Positions 6,743 through 12,352 of a stretch of 12,352 bases of DNA are shown here, in pieces. The first letter of the stretch is position 1; every line of letters begins with the position of its first letter. The DNA lies in the NCBI GenBank assembly GCA_014323965.1, contig JACONB010000097.1, positions 1,957 through 14,308 on the forward strand, written 5' to 3'. The notes under the pieces are model-generated. The model searched no databases and was not told the DNA's origin. It saw only the letters and a list, made by a program, of their open reading frames with translations. The translations under genes were made by a program, and so were the position numbers. The stretch is from Prochloron sp. SP5CPC1. Its GTDB lineage: Bacteria; Cyanobacteriota; Cyanobacteriia; Cyanobacteriales; Prochloraceae.

Positions 6743-6745
6743 AAT
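6740..6745 (+). promoter_or_regulatory. Promoter -10 box of the arsenate pair
   Basis: Consensus TATAAT 42 bp before the dehydrogenase start. The best -35 candidate, TTGGTT (6715-6720), is poor and spaced at 19 bp, which would suit a regulated promoter. Confidence 0.5.
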
Positions 6746-6774
6746 ACCTCAAAGAATATGAACACAGAGTACCC

Positions 6775-6780
6775 AGGAGG
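6775..6780 (+). promoter_or_regulatory. Strong ribosome binding site of the dehydrogenase gene
   Basis: AGGAGG followed by six A residues and ATG 6787. It is the only full-consensus site in the window, and it points to efficient translation once the gene is transcribed. Confidence 0.85.
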
Positions 6781-6786
6781 AAAAAA

Positions 6787-7800
6787 ATGGCAGTGAGGGT
6801 AGGGATTAACGGCTTTGGCAGAATCGGCAGGTTGGCTCTCAGGGCTGGTTGGGGATATCCAGAATTAGAGTTTGTCCACATCAATGAAATTAAAGGTGGA
6901 GCAGTGACAGCAGCTCACCTGCTTCAATTCGATTCTGTTCATGGTCCCTGGAAAAAGTCAGTAGAGGTCGAAGACGATACCCTCCTTATTGAGGGTAAAT
7001 ATCTCAGTTTCAGCGAATATTCCACCCCAGGGGAAGTACCTTGGGAGGATTTCGGGGTGGATATAGTCTTGGAGAGTTCCGGAGAATTCCGCACACCCTC
7101 CACCCTGAAACCCTACTTTAAACGAGGAGTGGCCAAAGTAATTGTGGCTGCACCTGTCAAGGAAGAAGCTTTAAATATTGTCATGGGGGTAAATGACCAT
7201 CTCTACGAGGAGTCAAAACACCATCTCTTGACAGCAGCTTCCTGCACTACCAACTGTTTAGCACCTGTAGTTAAAGTAATTCACGAAGCACTGGGTATTC
7301 GTCATGGGGTAATTACCACCATTCATGACGTCACCAATACCCAAACTATTGTGGATAAGCCCCACAAAGATCTCCGCCGTGCTCGCTCTTGCTTACAATC
7401 TCTAGTCCCCACTACAACTGGTTCAGCCACAGCTATTACCCTCATTTATCCAGAATTAAAAGGCAAACTCAATGGTGTTGCAGTGAGAGTCCCTTTGCTC
7501 AACGCTTCCCTGACAGACTGCGTGTTTGAAGTCCAAAAACCCACCACAGTAGCAGAGGTAAATAACTTACTAAAAACCGCAGCCAACACCCCACCTCTAG
7601 AGGGAATTCTCGGTTATGAAGAACGTCCTTTAGTCTCCATAGACTACAAAGATGACCCCCGTTCATCCATAATAGATGCCCCTTCAACTATGGTCATAGA
7701 TGATACTCAAGTTAAGATTTTGGCCTGGTACGACAACGAGTGGGGATACGCAAATCGCATGGTAGAACTGGCTTGCAAGGTTGCCACCATCCCAAAATAA
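6787..7800 (+). CDS. ArsJ-associated glyceraldehyde-3-phosphate dehydrogenase
   Basis: The 337-residue product is a full-length phosphorylating GAPDH. The Rossmann motif GINGFGRIGR spans 6-15. The catalytic Cys153 is in SCTTNC, and His180 is in TTIHDVTN. Conserved KDLRRAR (194-200), PTTTGSA (208-214) and WYDNEWGYANRM (314-325) are all present. After the second strand the protein reads HINEIKGG, where ordinary GAPDHs mostly read IND. This feature, together with LLQFDSVHG, is what I associate with GAPDHs next to arsJ. With arsenate in place of phosphate, the enzyme converts glyceraldehyde 3-phosphate to the labile 1-arseno-3-phosphoglycerate, which ArsJ exports (established for the Pseudomonas aeruginosa pair). 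The gene lies 115 bp before arsJ on the same strand, behind its own promoter, candidate operator and strong ribosome binding site. It is unlikely to be the main photosynthetic Gap2 or the glycolytic Gap1, because of this context and its sequence features. Confidence 0.9.
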   Translation: MAVRVGINGFGRIGRLALRAGWGYPELEFVHINEIKGGAVTAAHLLQFDSVHGPWKKSVEVEDDTLLIEGKYLSFSEYSTPGEVPWEDFGVDIVLESSGEFRTPSTLKPYFKRGVAKVIVAAPVKEEALNIVMGVNDHLYEESKHHLLTAASCTTNCLAPVVKVIHEALGIRHGVITTIHDVTNTQTIVDKPHKDLRRARSCLQSLVPTTTGSATAITLIYPELKGKLNGVAVRVPLLNASLTDCVFEVQKPTTVAEVNNLLKTAANTPPLEGILGYEERPLVSIDYKDDPRSSIIDAPSTMVIDDTQVKILAWYDNEWGYANRMVELACKVATIPK

Positions 7801-7867
7801 GATGAGACAATTAAATAAAATTATTATGCAAACAAATATAAGTTAATAAACCCTCTCTTTTCTCTTT

Positions 7868-7892
7868 CTCTGCGTCCTCTGCGTCTCTGCGG
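7868..7892 (-). repeat. Octamer repeat array between gap and arsJ
   Basis: CTCTGCGT (7868-7875), CTCTGCGT (7877-7884) and CTCTGCGG (7885-7892); read on the - strand these are ACGCAGAG-type units. It is the same repeat class as at 111-134 and 11023-11046. It sits inside the presumed dicistronic transcript and is probably neutral or affects RNA stability. Confidence 0.8.
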
Positions 7893-7915
7893 TTTCATTC
7901 TCTATTGACATAAAA

Positions 7916-9139
7916 ATGAACAATAAAATTTTACATGTAAATACTTTAAACAACTCTGCACTGAGTAACTATTTGATTGTAACAGCAGCCTATTGGGGAT
8001 TGACCATCACTGATGGAGCCATAAGGATGTTAGTGCTGTTGCACTTCCACACCCTGGGCTACACTCCAACCCAAATTGCCTTTCTCTTCCTATTTTACGA
8101 AATATTTGGGGTAGTGACCAACTTCTTCGGTGGCTGGATCGGTTCTCAACTGGGCTTGAGGTTTACCCTCTATAGTGGCATTGGTTTACAAGTCTTTGCC
8201 CTAGTGATATTGGGCTGGCTCAATCCTAGCTGGGCTGTCTGGTTCCAGGTAACATATGTCATGGTAGCCCAAGCCCTCTCCGGTATTGCCAAAGACTTGA
8301 CTAAAATGAGTGCTAAGAGCGCTGTGCGCTTAGTAGTGCCAAAGAATGCTGAGTCTCGTTTGTTTAAATGGGTGGCAATTCTCACCGGTTCTAAAAATAC
8401 CCTGAAAGGTTTGGGTTTCTTTGTGGGTGCAGTACTTTTGGAGGTATTTGGCTTTAGCAATGCCCTGTTTATTCAAGCAGGGGTCTTGTTTTTGCTCTGT
8501 CTGACGGGGGTGTTGCTGCCCGCAGATCTGGGTAAGATTAACAAAAAGGTCAAGTTCACCGAACTATTCTCTAAGAGTAAAGAGATTAATATGCTCTCTG
8601 CTGCCCGTTTCTTCCTCTTTGGCTCCCGAGATGTTTGGTTTGTGGTAGCCCTCCCCGTCTTCCTCTATGAGAGCTTAGATTGGTCTTTTATGCAGGTGGG
8701 GGGATATATGGCTAGTTGGGTGATTGGCTATGGTATAGTCCAGTCTTTAGCCCCAAGTATACTAGGTAATAATGCTCCTGTCCAAGGGAAGACGATTCAA
8801 GTGTGGACATTTGCCCTCACAGCAATTCCTGGGGCGATCGCCATTGCTTTACTCTGTGGTTTACCTGCTCAAATTGTCATTACGGGGGGGTTAATTATCT
8901 TTGGGATTGTCTTTGCCTTCAACTCCGCAGTCCATTCCTACTTGGTGTTAGCATATACTGAAGATAAAGATGTGACCCTAAATGTGGGCTTCTACTACAT
9001 GGCCAATGCGGCAGGAAGGTTGCTAGGTACCGTCACCTCTGGTATAATTTTCCAACTTTTTGGCTTAGGGGCATGTTTGTGGATTTCCAGTCTGTTTATC
9101 TTCGCAGCTTTTATCTTTTCTTTGCAGCTAACTGATTAA
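7916..9139 (+). CDS. arsJ: Organoarsenical efflux MFS transporter ArsJ
   Basis: The 407-residue, highly hydrophobic protein of the major facilitator superfamily has the length usual for ArsJ and about 11-12 membrane segments. It exports 1-arseno-3-phosphoglycerate across the cytoplasmic membrane; outside the cell this breaks down to arsenate and 3-phosphoglycerate. Diagnostic stretches are TITDGAIRMLVLLHFHTLGY (residues 30-49), LFLFYEIFGVVTNFFGGW, AQALSGIAKDLTKMSAKSAV, LTGSKNTLKGLGFFVGAV and ARFFLFGSRDVWFVVALPVF. I recognise these from the ArsJ family; they are not general MFS motifs. It follows the matching GAPDH gene. The 115-bp gap holds a repeat array but no evident terminator, so cotranscription is likely. 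ATG 7916 has no clear ribosome binding site. A TTGACA at 7905-7910 lies directly before the start and has no useful -10. Confidence 0.93.
   Translation: MNNKILHVNTLNNSALSNYLIVTAAYWGLTITDGAIRMLVLLHFHTLGYTPTQIAFLFLFYEIFGVVTNFFGGWIGSQLGLRFTLYSGIGLQVFALVILGWLNPSWAVWFQVTYVMVAQALSGIAKDLTKMSAKSAVRLVVPKNAESRLFKWVAILTGSKNTLKGLGFFVGAVLLEVFGFSNALFIQAGVLFLLCLTGVLLPADLGKINKKVKFTELFSKSKEINMLSAARFFLFGSRDVWFVVALPVFLYESLDWSFMQVGGYMASWVIGYGIVQSLAPSILGNNAPVQGKTIQVWTFALTAIPGAIAIALLCGLPAQIVITGGLIIFGIVFAFNSAVHSYLVLAYTEDKDVTLNVGFYYMANAAGRLLGTVTSGIIFQLFGLGACLWISSLFIFAAFIFSLQLTD
8834..8841. repeat. HIP1 palindrome
   Basis: Exact GCGATCGC within arsJ, flanked to give GGCGATCGCC. Confidence 0.9.
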
Positions 9140-9234
9140 AACTTGGATCATATGGGGTAAATTTCCTCAATGACCGTTGTACAAAGCTTTCGGGAGATTG
9201 CTATAACTAGTAATTAGTACTGGTAACTGCTATA

Positions 9235-9250
9235 GTGATAGGGATATCAC
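9235..9250. repeat. Small hairpin upstream of the exchanger gene
   Basis: GTGATA (9235-9240) and TATCAC (9245-9250) form a perfect 6-bp stem around GGGA, 27 bp before the exchanger start. It is flanked by CTGGTAACT (9220-9228) and CTGGTTAGG (9254-9262). It could be an operator or 5'-UTR hairpin, or part of the same repeat type as the GGTTAC...GATATC...GTAACC motif at 3251-3276. Confidence 0.35.
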
Positions 9251-9277
9251 AAACTGGTTAGGGAAAAGATTCAACCT

Positions 9278-10240
9278 ATGCCCGACTTAATCCTCTATAG
9301 CGCTATTTTTGTCATCAGTTTAGCCGTACTGATAAAATCCTCAGATTATTTTACTGATGCGGCTGAAAAATTCGGCTTATTGATTGGTTTATCACCTTTT
9401 ATCATCGGGGTTACCATAGTCTCCATTGGTACCTCCCTTCCTGAGTTAATTTCTTCCTTGTTTGCTGTCTGGGCTAATTCATCGGAAATTGTCATTGGTA
9501 ATGTGGTGGGTTCCAACATTGCCAATATTTTTCTTGTCATTGGTGCTGCTTCAGTTATAAGTTACAAGCAGAGTATCAATATAACTTATAATCTCATCAG
9601 GGTAGATTTACCTTTATTCGTAGGTTCGGCATTGTTGTTGGCTTTAGAAGTTTGGGACCGTAAATTCACTAAAGGAGAAGCTTGGCTTCTGCTTCTGGCT
9701 TATTTGATGTATACCTTCTATACTCTCAATGGAACAGAAGAACAGGAAGCAACGGAGAATGATTCGGAAGAACCGATTAAAAGAAACAGTAAAACTGTTA
9801 TCATTCAACTGCTTATTATTATAATAAGTGCAATTTTTCTTTATCTTGGGGCAAAATATACCATCGATTACCTGGTAAAAATCTCCGAAGTATTAGATAT
9901 CGGCAAAGAAATCATTGCCGTGACTGCGGTAGCCCTGGGAACCTCCTTGCCGGAATTAATCGTTACTGTTAATGCCAGCCTCAAAGGTAAAGCAGAACTA
10001 GCAGTGGGGAATGTTTTGGGATCCAATGTTTTTAATACCTTTGTGGTAATGGGAGTTCCCGGGTTAATTGGCACCTTGACTATTCCCAAAACAGTTATTA
10101 TGGGGGGACTTCCCACCATGATTGCGGGAACTATTTTACTCTTCTTTGTCGCTCAAGACCAACAGTTGACTGTTTGGGAAGGATGGTTATTCTTTATCTT
10201 TTATGGCTGGTTTATTGGCCAAACATTTGGTTTGCTCTAG
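9278..10240 (+). CDS. CaCA-family cation antiporter (Na+/Ca2+ exchanger, YrbG-like)
   Basis: The 320-residue integral membrane protein contains the two inverted alpha repeats that define the calcium/cation antiporters: GTSLPEL at 51-57 with GNVVGSN at 74-80, and GTSLPEL at 221-227 with GNVLGSN at 244-250. Glu56 and Glu226 correspond to the ion-binding glutamates of the family. About ten membrane segments are expected in two halves. The halves are joined by a short acidic loop (about 152-167, EEQEATENDSEEP). Length is normal for the bacterial group. The likely role is Ca2+ (or other cation) extrusion driven by Na+ or H+; the counter-ion cannot be read from sequence. ATG 9278 lacks a strong ribosome binding site. 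The 138-bp gap after arsJ suggests a separate transcript. Its last 54 bp overlap the end of cobM on the opposite strand. Confidence 0.92.
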   Translation: MPDLILYSAIFVISLAVLIKSSDYFTDAAEKFGLLIGLSPFIIGVTIVSIGTSLPELISSLFAVWANSSEIVIGNVVGSNIANIFLVIGAASVISYKQSINITYNLIRVDLPLFVGSALLLALEVWDRKFTKGEAWLLLLAYLMYTFYTLNGTEEQEATENDSEEPIKRNSKTVIIQLLIIIISAIFLYLGAKYTIDYLVKISEVLDIGKEIIAVTAVALGTSLPELIVTVNASLKGKAELAVGNVLGSNVFNTFVVMGVPGLIGTLTIPKTVIMGGLPTMIAGTILLFFVAQDQQLTVWEGWLFFIFYGWFIGQTFGLL

Positions 10241-11011
10241 TGGTGGACGGAAGAGATGAGAATGTTCGGGATGATAAAGACGGGATCTTGCATTCTTGAG
10301 ATGGTTAATGTTCAAAGCAGGACTGACTATATAAAGAGTTGTGCGAATTAGATTTTCTGACTGGGTAATTGCTGCCATTTCTTCCAGGGGTACCACCCAG
10401 ATTTTTTCTGAGGGCCAACCGATACAGAAACAGACTGCCACCGGGGTATCTGGGGCATAATGGAGGAGTAATTGTTCCTGAGCTGCTTCTACATGACGAG
10501 CAGCTAAATAAAGGCATAAACTGGCTTTATGAGCAGCTAAAGCAGCTAACTCCTCTCCTGGTGGCATCTTCGATGCATTCCCGCTGATGCGAGTGAGAAT
10601 AATGGTTTGTACCAACTCCGGTATGGTTAATTCCGTTTCCAGTTTTGCCGCTGCTGCTTGGAAAGCGCTAATACCGGGAATCAGTTCAAAGGGAATGTTT
10701 GCTGCTGTTAGAGCTTGTATTTGTTCGTTAACAGCACTGTAGAGGCTCAGATCCCCGGAATGAAGTCGCGCCACCGTAAGATTGGCTCGCACTCTTTCAA
10801 TCATTAAGGGGACTATTTCTTCCAGGGTTTTATTCCCCGTCCGTATTAATTCCGCATCCTGACGAGCACCTTGGAGAATTTGCCGGGGTACCAGGGAATC
10901 GGCAAAAACAATTACGTCAGAAGAGGCAATAATTTTTTGGGCTTTGACGGTGAGCAATTCCGGGTCTCCGGATCCGGCACCGATGAGATAAACTGCTGGT
11001 TTTAGGTTCAT
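10187..11011 (-). CDS. cobM: Precorrin-4 C11-methyltransferase (CobM)
   Basis: This 274-residue S-adenosylmethionine-dependent methyltransferase of cobalamin ring synthesis methylates C11 of precorrin-4. Family signatures in order: YLIGAGSGDPELLTVKA (8-24), the SAM-binding glycine loop; RLHSGDLSLY (82-91); PGISAFQAAAAKLETELT (112-129); and TIILTRISGNASKMP (136-150), which together point to CobM/CbiF. The family usually ends shortly after the SHLFR-like motif seen here at 251-255. This protein continues for 19 residues (PPLEQTKCL...), read antisense through the end of the exchanger gene. The extension suggests that the original stop was lost or that the genes drifted into overlap. No other cobalamin gene is in the window, in line with the scattered cob genes of cyanobacteria. 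The MOSC gene lies 121 bp upstream on the same strand, with a repeat array between them. Confidence 0.92.
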   Translation of the reverse strand: MNLKPAVYLIGAGSGDPELLTVKAQKIIASSDVIVFADSLVPRQILQGARQDAELIRTGNKTLEEIVPLMIERVRANLTVARLHSGDLSLYSAVNEQIQALTAANIPFELIPGISAFQAAAAKLETELTIPELVQTIILTRISGNASKMPPGEELAALAAHKASLCLYLAARHVEAAQEQLLLHYAPDTPVAVCFCIGWPSEKIWVVPLEEMAAITQSENLIRTTLYIVSPALNINHLKNARSRLYHPEHSHLFRPPLEQTKCLANKPAIKDKE

Positions 11012-11022
11012 AAGAAAGTTTC

Positions 11023-11046
11023 ACGCAGAGTCGCAAAGGCGCAGAG
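11023..11046 (-). repeat. Octamer repeat array upstream of cobM
   Basis: ACGCAGAG (11023-11030), TCGCAAAG (11031-11038) and GCGCAGAG (11039-11046) are three tandem octamers. They belong to the same class as the arrays at 111-134 and 7868-7892, and lie 12 bp before the cobM start. Confidence 0.8.
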
Positions 11047-11132
11047 AGAAGGAAGAGTTTAATTGTATTAATAGTACTATAGCAATGAATGCCCTTTTTT
11101 AGGCGCTGTTAAGAATTGTCCAAAAAAAATCA

Positions 11133-11915
11133 TTAAATATACGTAAATTTATCTCCTATAGATAAAGTTTTCCCTGCTTCCGATTCAGGTGTTATAGTAT
11201 TGACAGCAAGACGATAAAAATGATTAAAACGAGACTTATTTACCCAAGGTGGTAAATATTTTTGCCGCTGAGCGCTCAAGATTTTTTGGAAGTTAGGATA
11301 TGGTTCTCCTGTTATGGCATCTCTAGTGGGGACAATGCAACGCTGACAGGGATTTATTCCTTGGAACAATAGGTCGCCTATCTTAAACTCCACTTTTTCT
11401 TCTACTGCGCCAAATAATCTATCTTCCCAAAAGGAAGGAACTCCGTCAATTTCTAAATTGCTCCTCAACCGCTTTCTCATATCTTCTACTGTTAAGGAAC
11501 CAAACCAGGAAGCAACCGTTTCCAGAGTAGCTGTACTAATAATAGTGGGGCCGGAAGCAATAGTATCGTCAGGAAATCCCGTTATTTCATTTTTAACTAA
11601 TTGTACCGGGAAACGGAAATAATTGCTCAACCAAGTTTCTAGGTGTTTTTGTTGGTGCTCCACATGGAATTTTGCTTTTTCGTCTGTTCCTTGAATTTGT
11701 AAAGAGAGGATGTTAGTCTTATAATTGAAGGAAGAACGCAGAAGATGAATTTTCCTATGGCTTTTCCCGTTGACAAAATTCCCCTTTTCGTCTACTATAG
11801 CAAAGGAGCGATCGCCTTTCAATGCTCCACTTTTGAGAATGGTAGCTTGGTTCACAGCAACTGGATCTAAGGATTTAATGGGGTAAAGGAAGATTTGGGC
11901 TAGCTTGGGAGACAT
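11133..11915 (-). CDS. MOSC domain protein with N-terminal beta-barrel domain (YcbX/mARC-like)
   Basis: The 260-residue product combines a MOSC N-terminal beta-barrel domain (about 1-115; YPIKSL at 11-16, GALKGDRSFAIVD at 30-42) with a MOSC domain (about 120-258). MOSC proteins bind molybdenum cofactor. The motif NPCQRCIVPTRDAITG (188-203) matches the site in YcbX and mARC reductases, where a Cys coordinates molybdenum; Cys193 is the probable ligand, and Cys190 is nearby. RKRLRSNLEIDG (147-158) and FWEDRLFG (162-169) are further family motifs. A role in reducing N-hydroxylated compounds, or in sulfur or molybdenum transfer, follows from the family. There is no fused ferredoxin domain, so an electron donor must come from elsewhere. 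The start (CAT at 11913-11915) gives the conserved N-terminus, although no ribosome binding site is evident. Confidence 0.9.
   Translation of the reverse strand: MSPKLAQIFLYPIKSLDPVAVNQATILKSGALKGDRSFAIVDEKGNFVNGKSHRKIHLLRSSFNYKTNILSLQIQGTDEKAKFHVEHQQKHLETWLSNYFRFPVQLVKNEITGFPDDTIASGPTIISTATLETVASWFGSLTVEDMRKRLRSNLEIDGVPSFWEDRLFGAVEEKVEFKIGDLLFQGINPCQRCIVPTRDAITGEPYPNFQKILSAQRQKYLPPWVNKSRFNHFYRLAVNTITPESEAGKTLSIGDKFTYI
11808..11815. repeat. HIP1 palindrome
   Basis: Exact GCGATCGC within the MOSC gene. Confidence 0.9.
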
Positions 11916-11919
11916 CTTA

Positions 11920-11940
11920 GGGTGTAGGGTGTGGGGTGTC
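11920..11940 (+). repeat. Tandem heptamer repeat (3x GGGTGTN)
   Basis: GGGTGTA, GGGTGTG and GGGTGTC are head to tail, starting 5 bp outside the MOSC start codon. It is another short tandem repeat of cyanobacterial type, here occupying the 5' untranslated region of the MOSC gene. Confidence 0.7.
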
Positions 11941-12062
11941 GGAATAGAGGGTTGCCAATCCGGTAGGGGATAAGGTATAGTCTATATAGTGGAGAAAGTG
12001 GGCGCAATAATAATAACTTAGCTTGCTGATTCCCAGATCGAAAGAAAAAAAATTGTTAATTT

Positions 12063-12317
12063 ATGGGGAAGAACCAAGATAAGGATAAAGATAGCTTTTT
12101 CTATCCAAAAGGCAAATATCGCGGCAAGTTTACGCCGCAAAATCTCGTTTTTGACGCCAATCTTCAGGAGTTTGCCCAAAAAATCCTCATTATTTGCAGT
12201 TTGGAAGCCAACGGCAAAATCTCTCCTCTGAAAGCTTATCGGGAAATCAAAAGCCTTTGGCGTGAGTTAAAGCAATCCAAGAAGGAACTGTTTGATATTC
12301 AAAATTTAGATGAGTGA
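12063..12317 (+). CDS. Small conserved cyanobacterial-type protein of unknown function
   Basis: The 84-residue soluble protein is highly charged: a lysine/aspartate-rich start (MGKNQDKDKDSFFYPKGKYR), then NLVFDANLQEFAQKILIICS, then a helical C-terminal half (about 52-78) rich in Lys and Glu. It resembles a small family found across cyanobacteria, with the pattern F-YP...F.P.NLVF.ANLQEFAQ...LE..GK.S...AY..IK.LW..LK.SKK. I recall this as a domain of unknown function (possibly DUF7219) and do not assign a role. No Shine-Dalgarno precedes ATG 12063, as is common in this genome. Its TGA (12315-12317) overlaps the 3' end of the tRNA on the other strand by 3 bp. Confidence 0.75.
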   Translation: MGKNQDKDKDSFFYPKGKYRGKFTPQNLVFDANLQEFAQKILIICSLEANGKISPLKAYREIKSLWRELKQSKKELFDIQNLDE

Positions 12318-12352
12318 GCGCGGAGGGATTTGAACCCCCGACACCCAGAACC
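12315..12352 (-). tRNA. tRNA, 3' part only (isotype undetermined)
   Basis: On the - strand the edge encodes a T-arm GGGGG-TTCAAAT-CCCTC (stem of five pairs including one G-T), the 3' acceptor strand CGCGCTC and discriminator A at 12315. No CCA is encoded. The gene runs off the window. If TCTGG before GTGTC is the 3' anticodon stem, this is a tRNA with a short variable loop, G37 and an anticodon ending in G. That would fit isotypes such as Arg or Pro, but the anticodon is not visible in full. Confidence 0.85.

Noticed and set aside
7905..7910. TTGACA as a -35 box for a separate arsJ promoter
   Set aside because: The matching -10 would fall inside the coding region, and no TATAAT-like hexamer is found at the right spacing. 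Cotranscription with the dehydrogenase gene is more likely.

Overview
The window is chromosomal DNA of a cyanobacterium, and I cannot name the genus. The evidence is an ndhF-ndhD pair of photosynthetic NDH-1 type, four exact copies of the cyanobacterial HIP1 octamer GCGATCGC (about 0.2 expected by chance in 12.35 kb), short tandem octamer repeats and palindromic repeats in most intergenic gaps, and a mostly scattered gene order. Base composition is moderate to slightly AT-rich.

Layout on the + strand: the 3' end of ndhF (1-106) is followed by complete ndhD (175-1749). Next come a repeat-bearing gap, an unrecognised 410-residue membrane protein (1917-3149), a second repeat-bearing gap of about 300 bp, and a GH13_18-type sugar phosphorylase (3446-5209). 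A roughly 150 bp degenerate long palindrome precedes a von Willebrand factor A (VWA) domain gene, which is broken by an out-of-frame internal deletion (5422-6571). A third copy of the palindromic repeat follows. Then comes the most coherent functional unit of the window: a glyceraldehyde-3-phosphate dehydrogenase (6787-7800) followed by the organoarsenical exporter ArsJ (7916-9139). A Na+/Ca2+ exchanger-type antiporter (9278-10240) closes the + strand block.

On the - strand lie cobM (precorrin-4 C11-methyltransferase, 10187-11011), which overlaps the antiporter gene tail to tail by 54 bp, and a two-domain MOSC protein (11133-11915). At the right edge are a small conserved cyanobacterial-type protein on the + strand (12063-12317) and the 3' part of a tRNA on the - strand, cut by the window end.

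Functionally, NdhF and NdhD belong to the proton-pumping membrane arm of NDH-1. The dehydrogenase and ArsJ form a known two-step arsenate resistance route: the enzyme makes 1-arseno-3-phosphoglycerate and ArsJ exports it. A palindrome ATATCAA-N6-TTGATAT overlaps the -10 box in front of this pair and is a good candidate operator for an ArsR-type repressor encoded elsewhere. The remaining genes look like independent housekeeping or accessory functions. I do not see a wholly new multi-gene system. The points most worth a second look are the arsenate pair with its operator, the broken VWA gene, the modular palindromic repeats and the unrecognised membrane protein.
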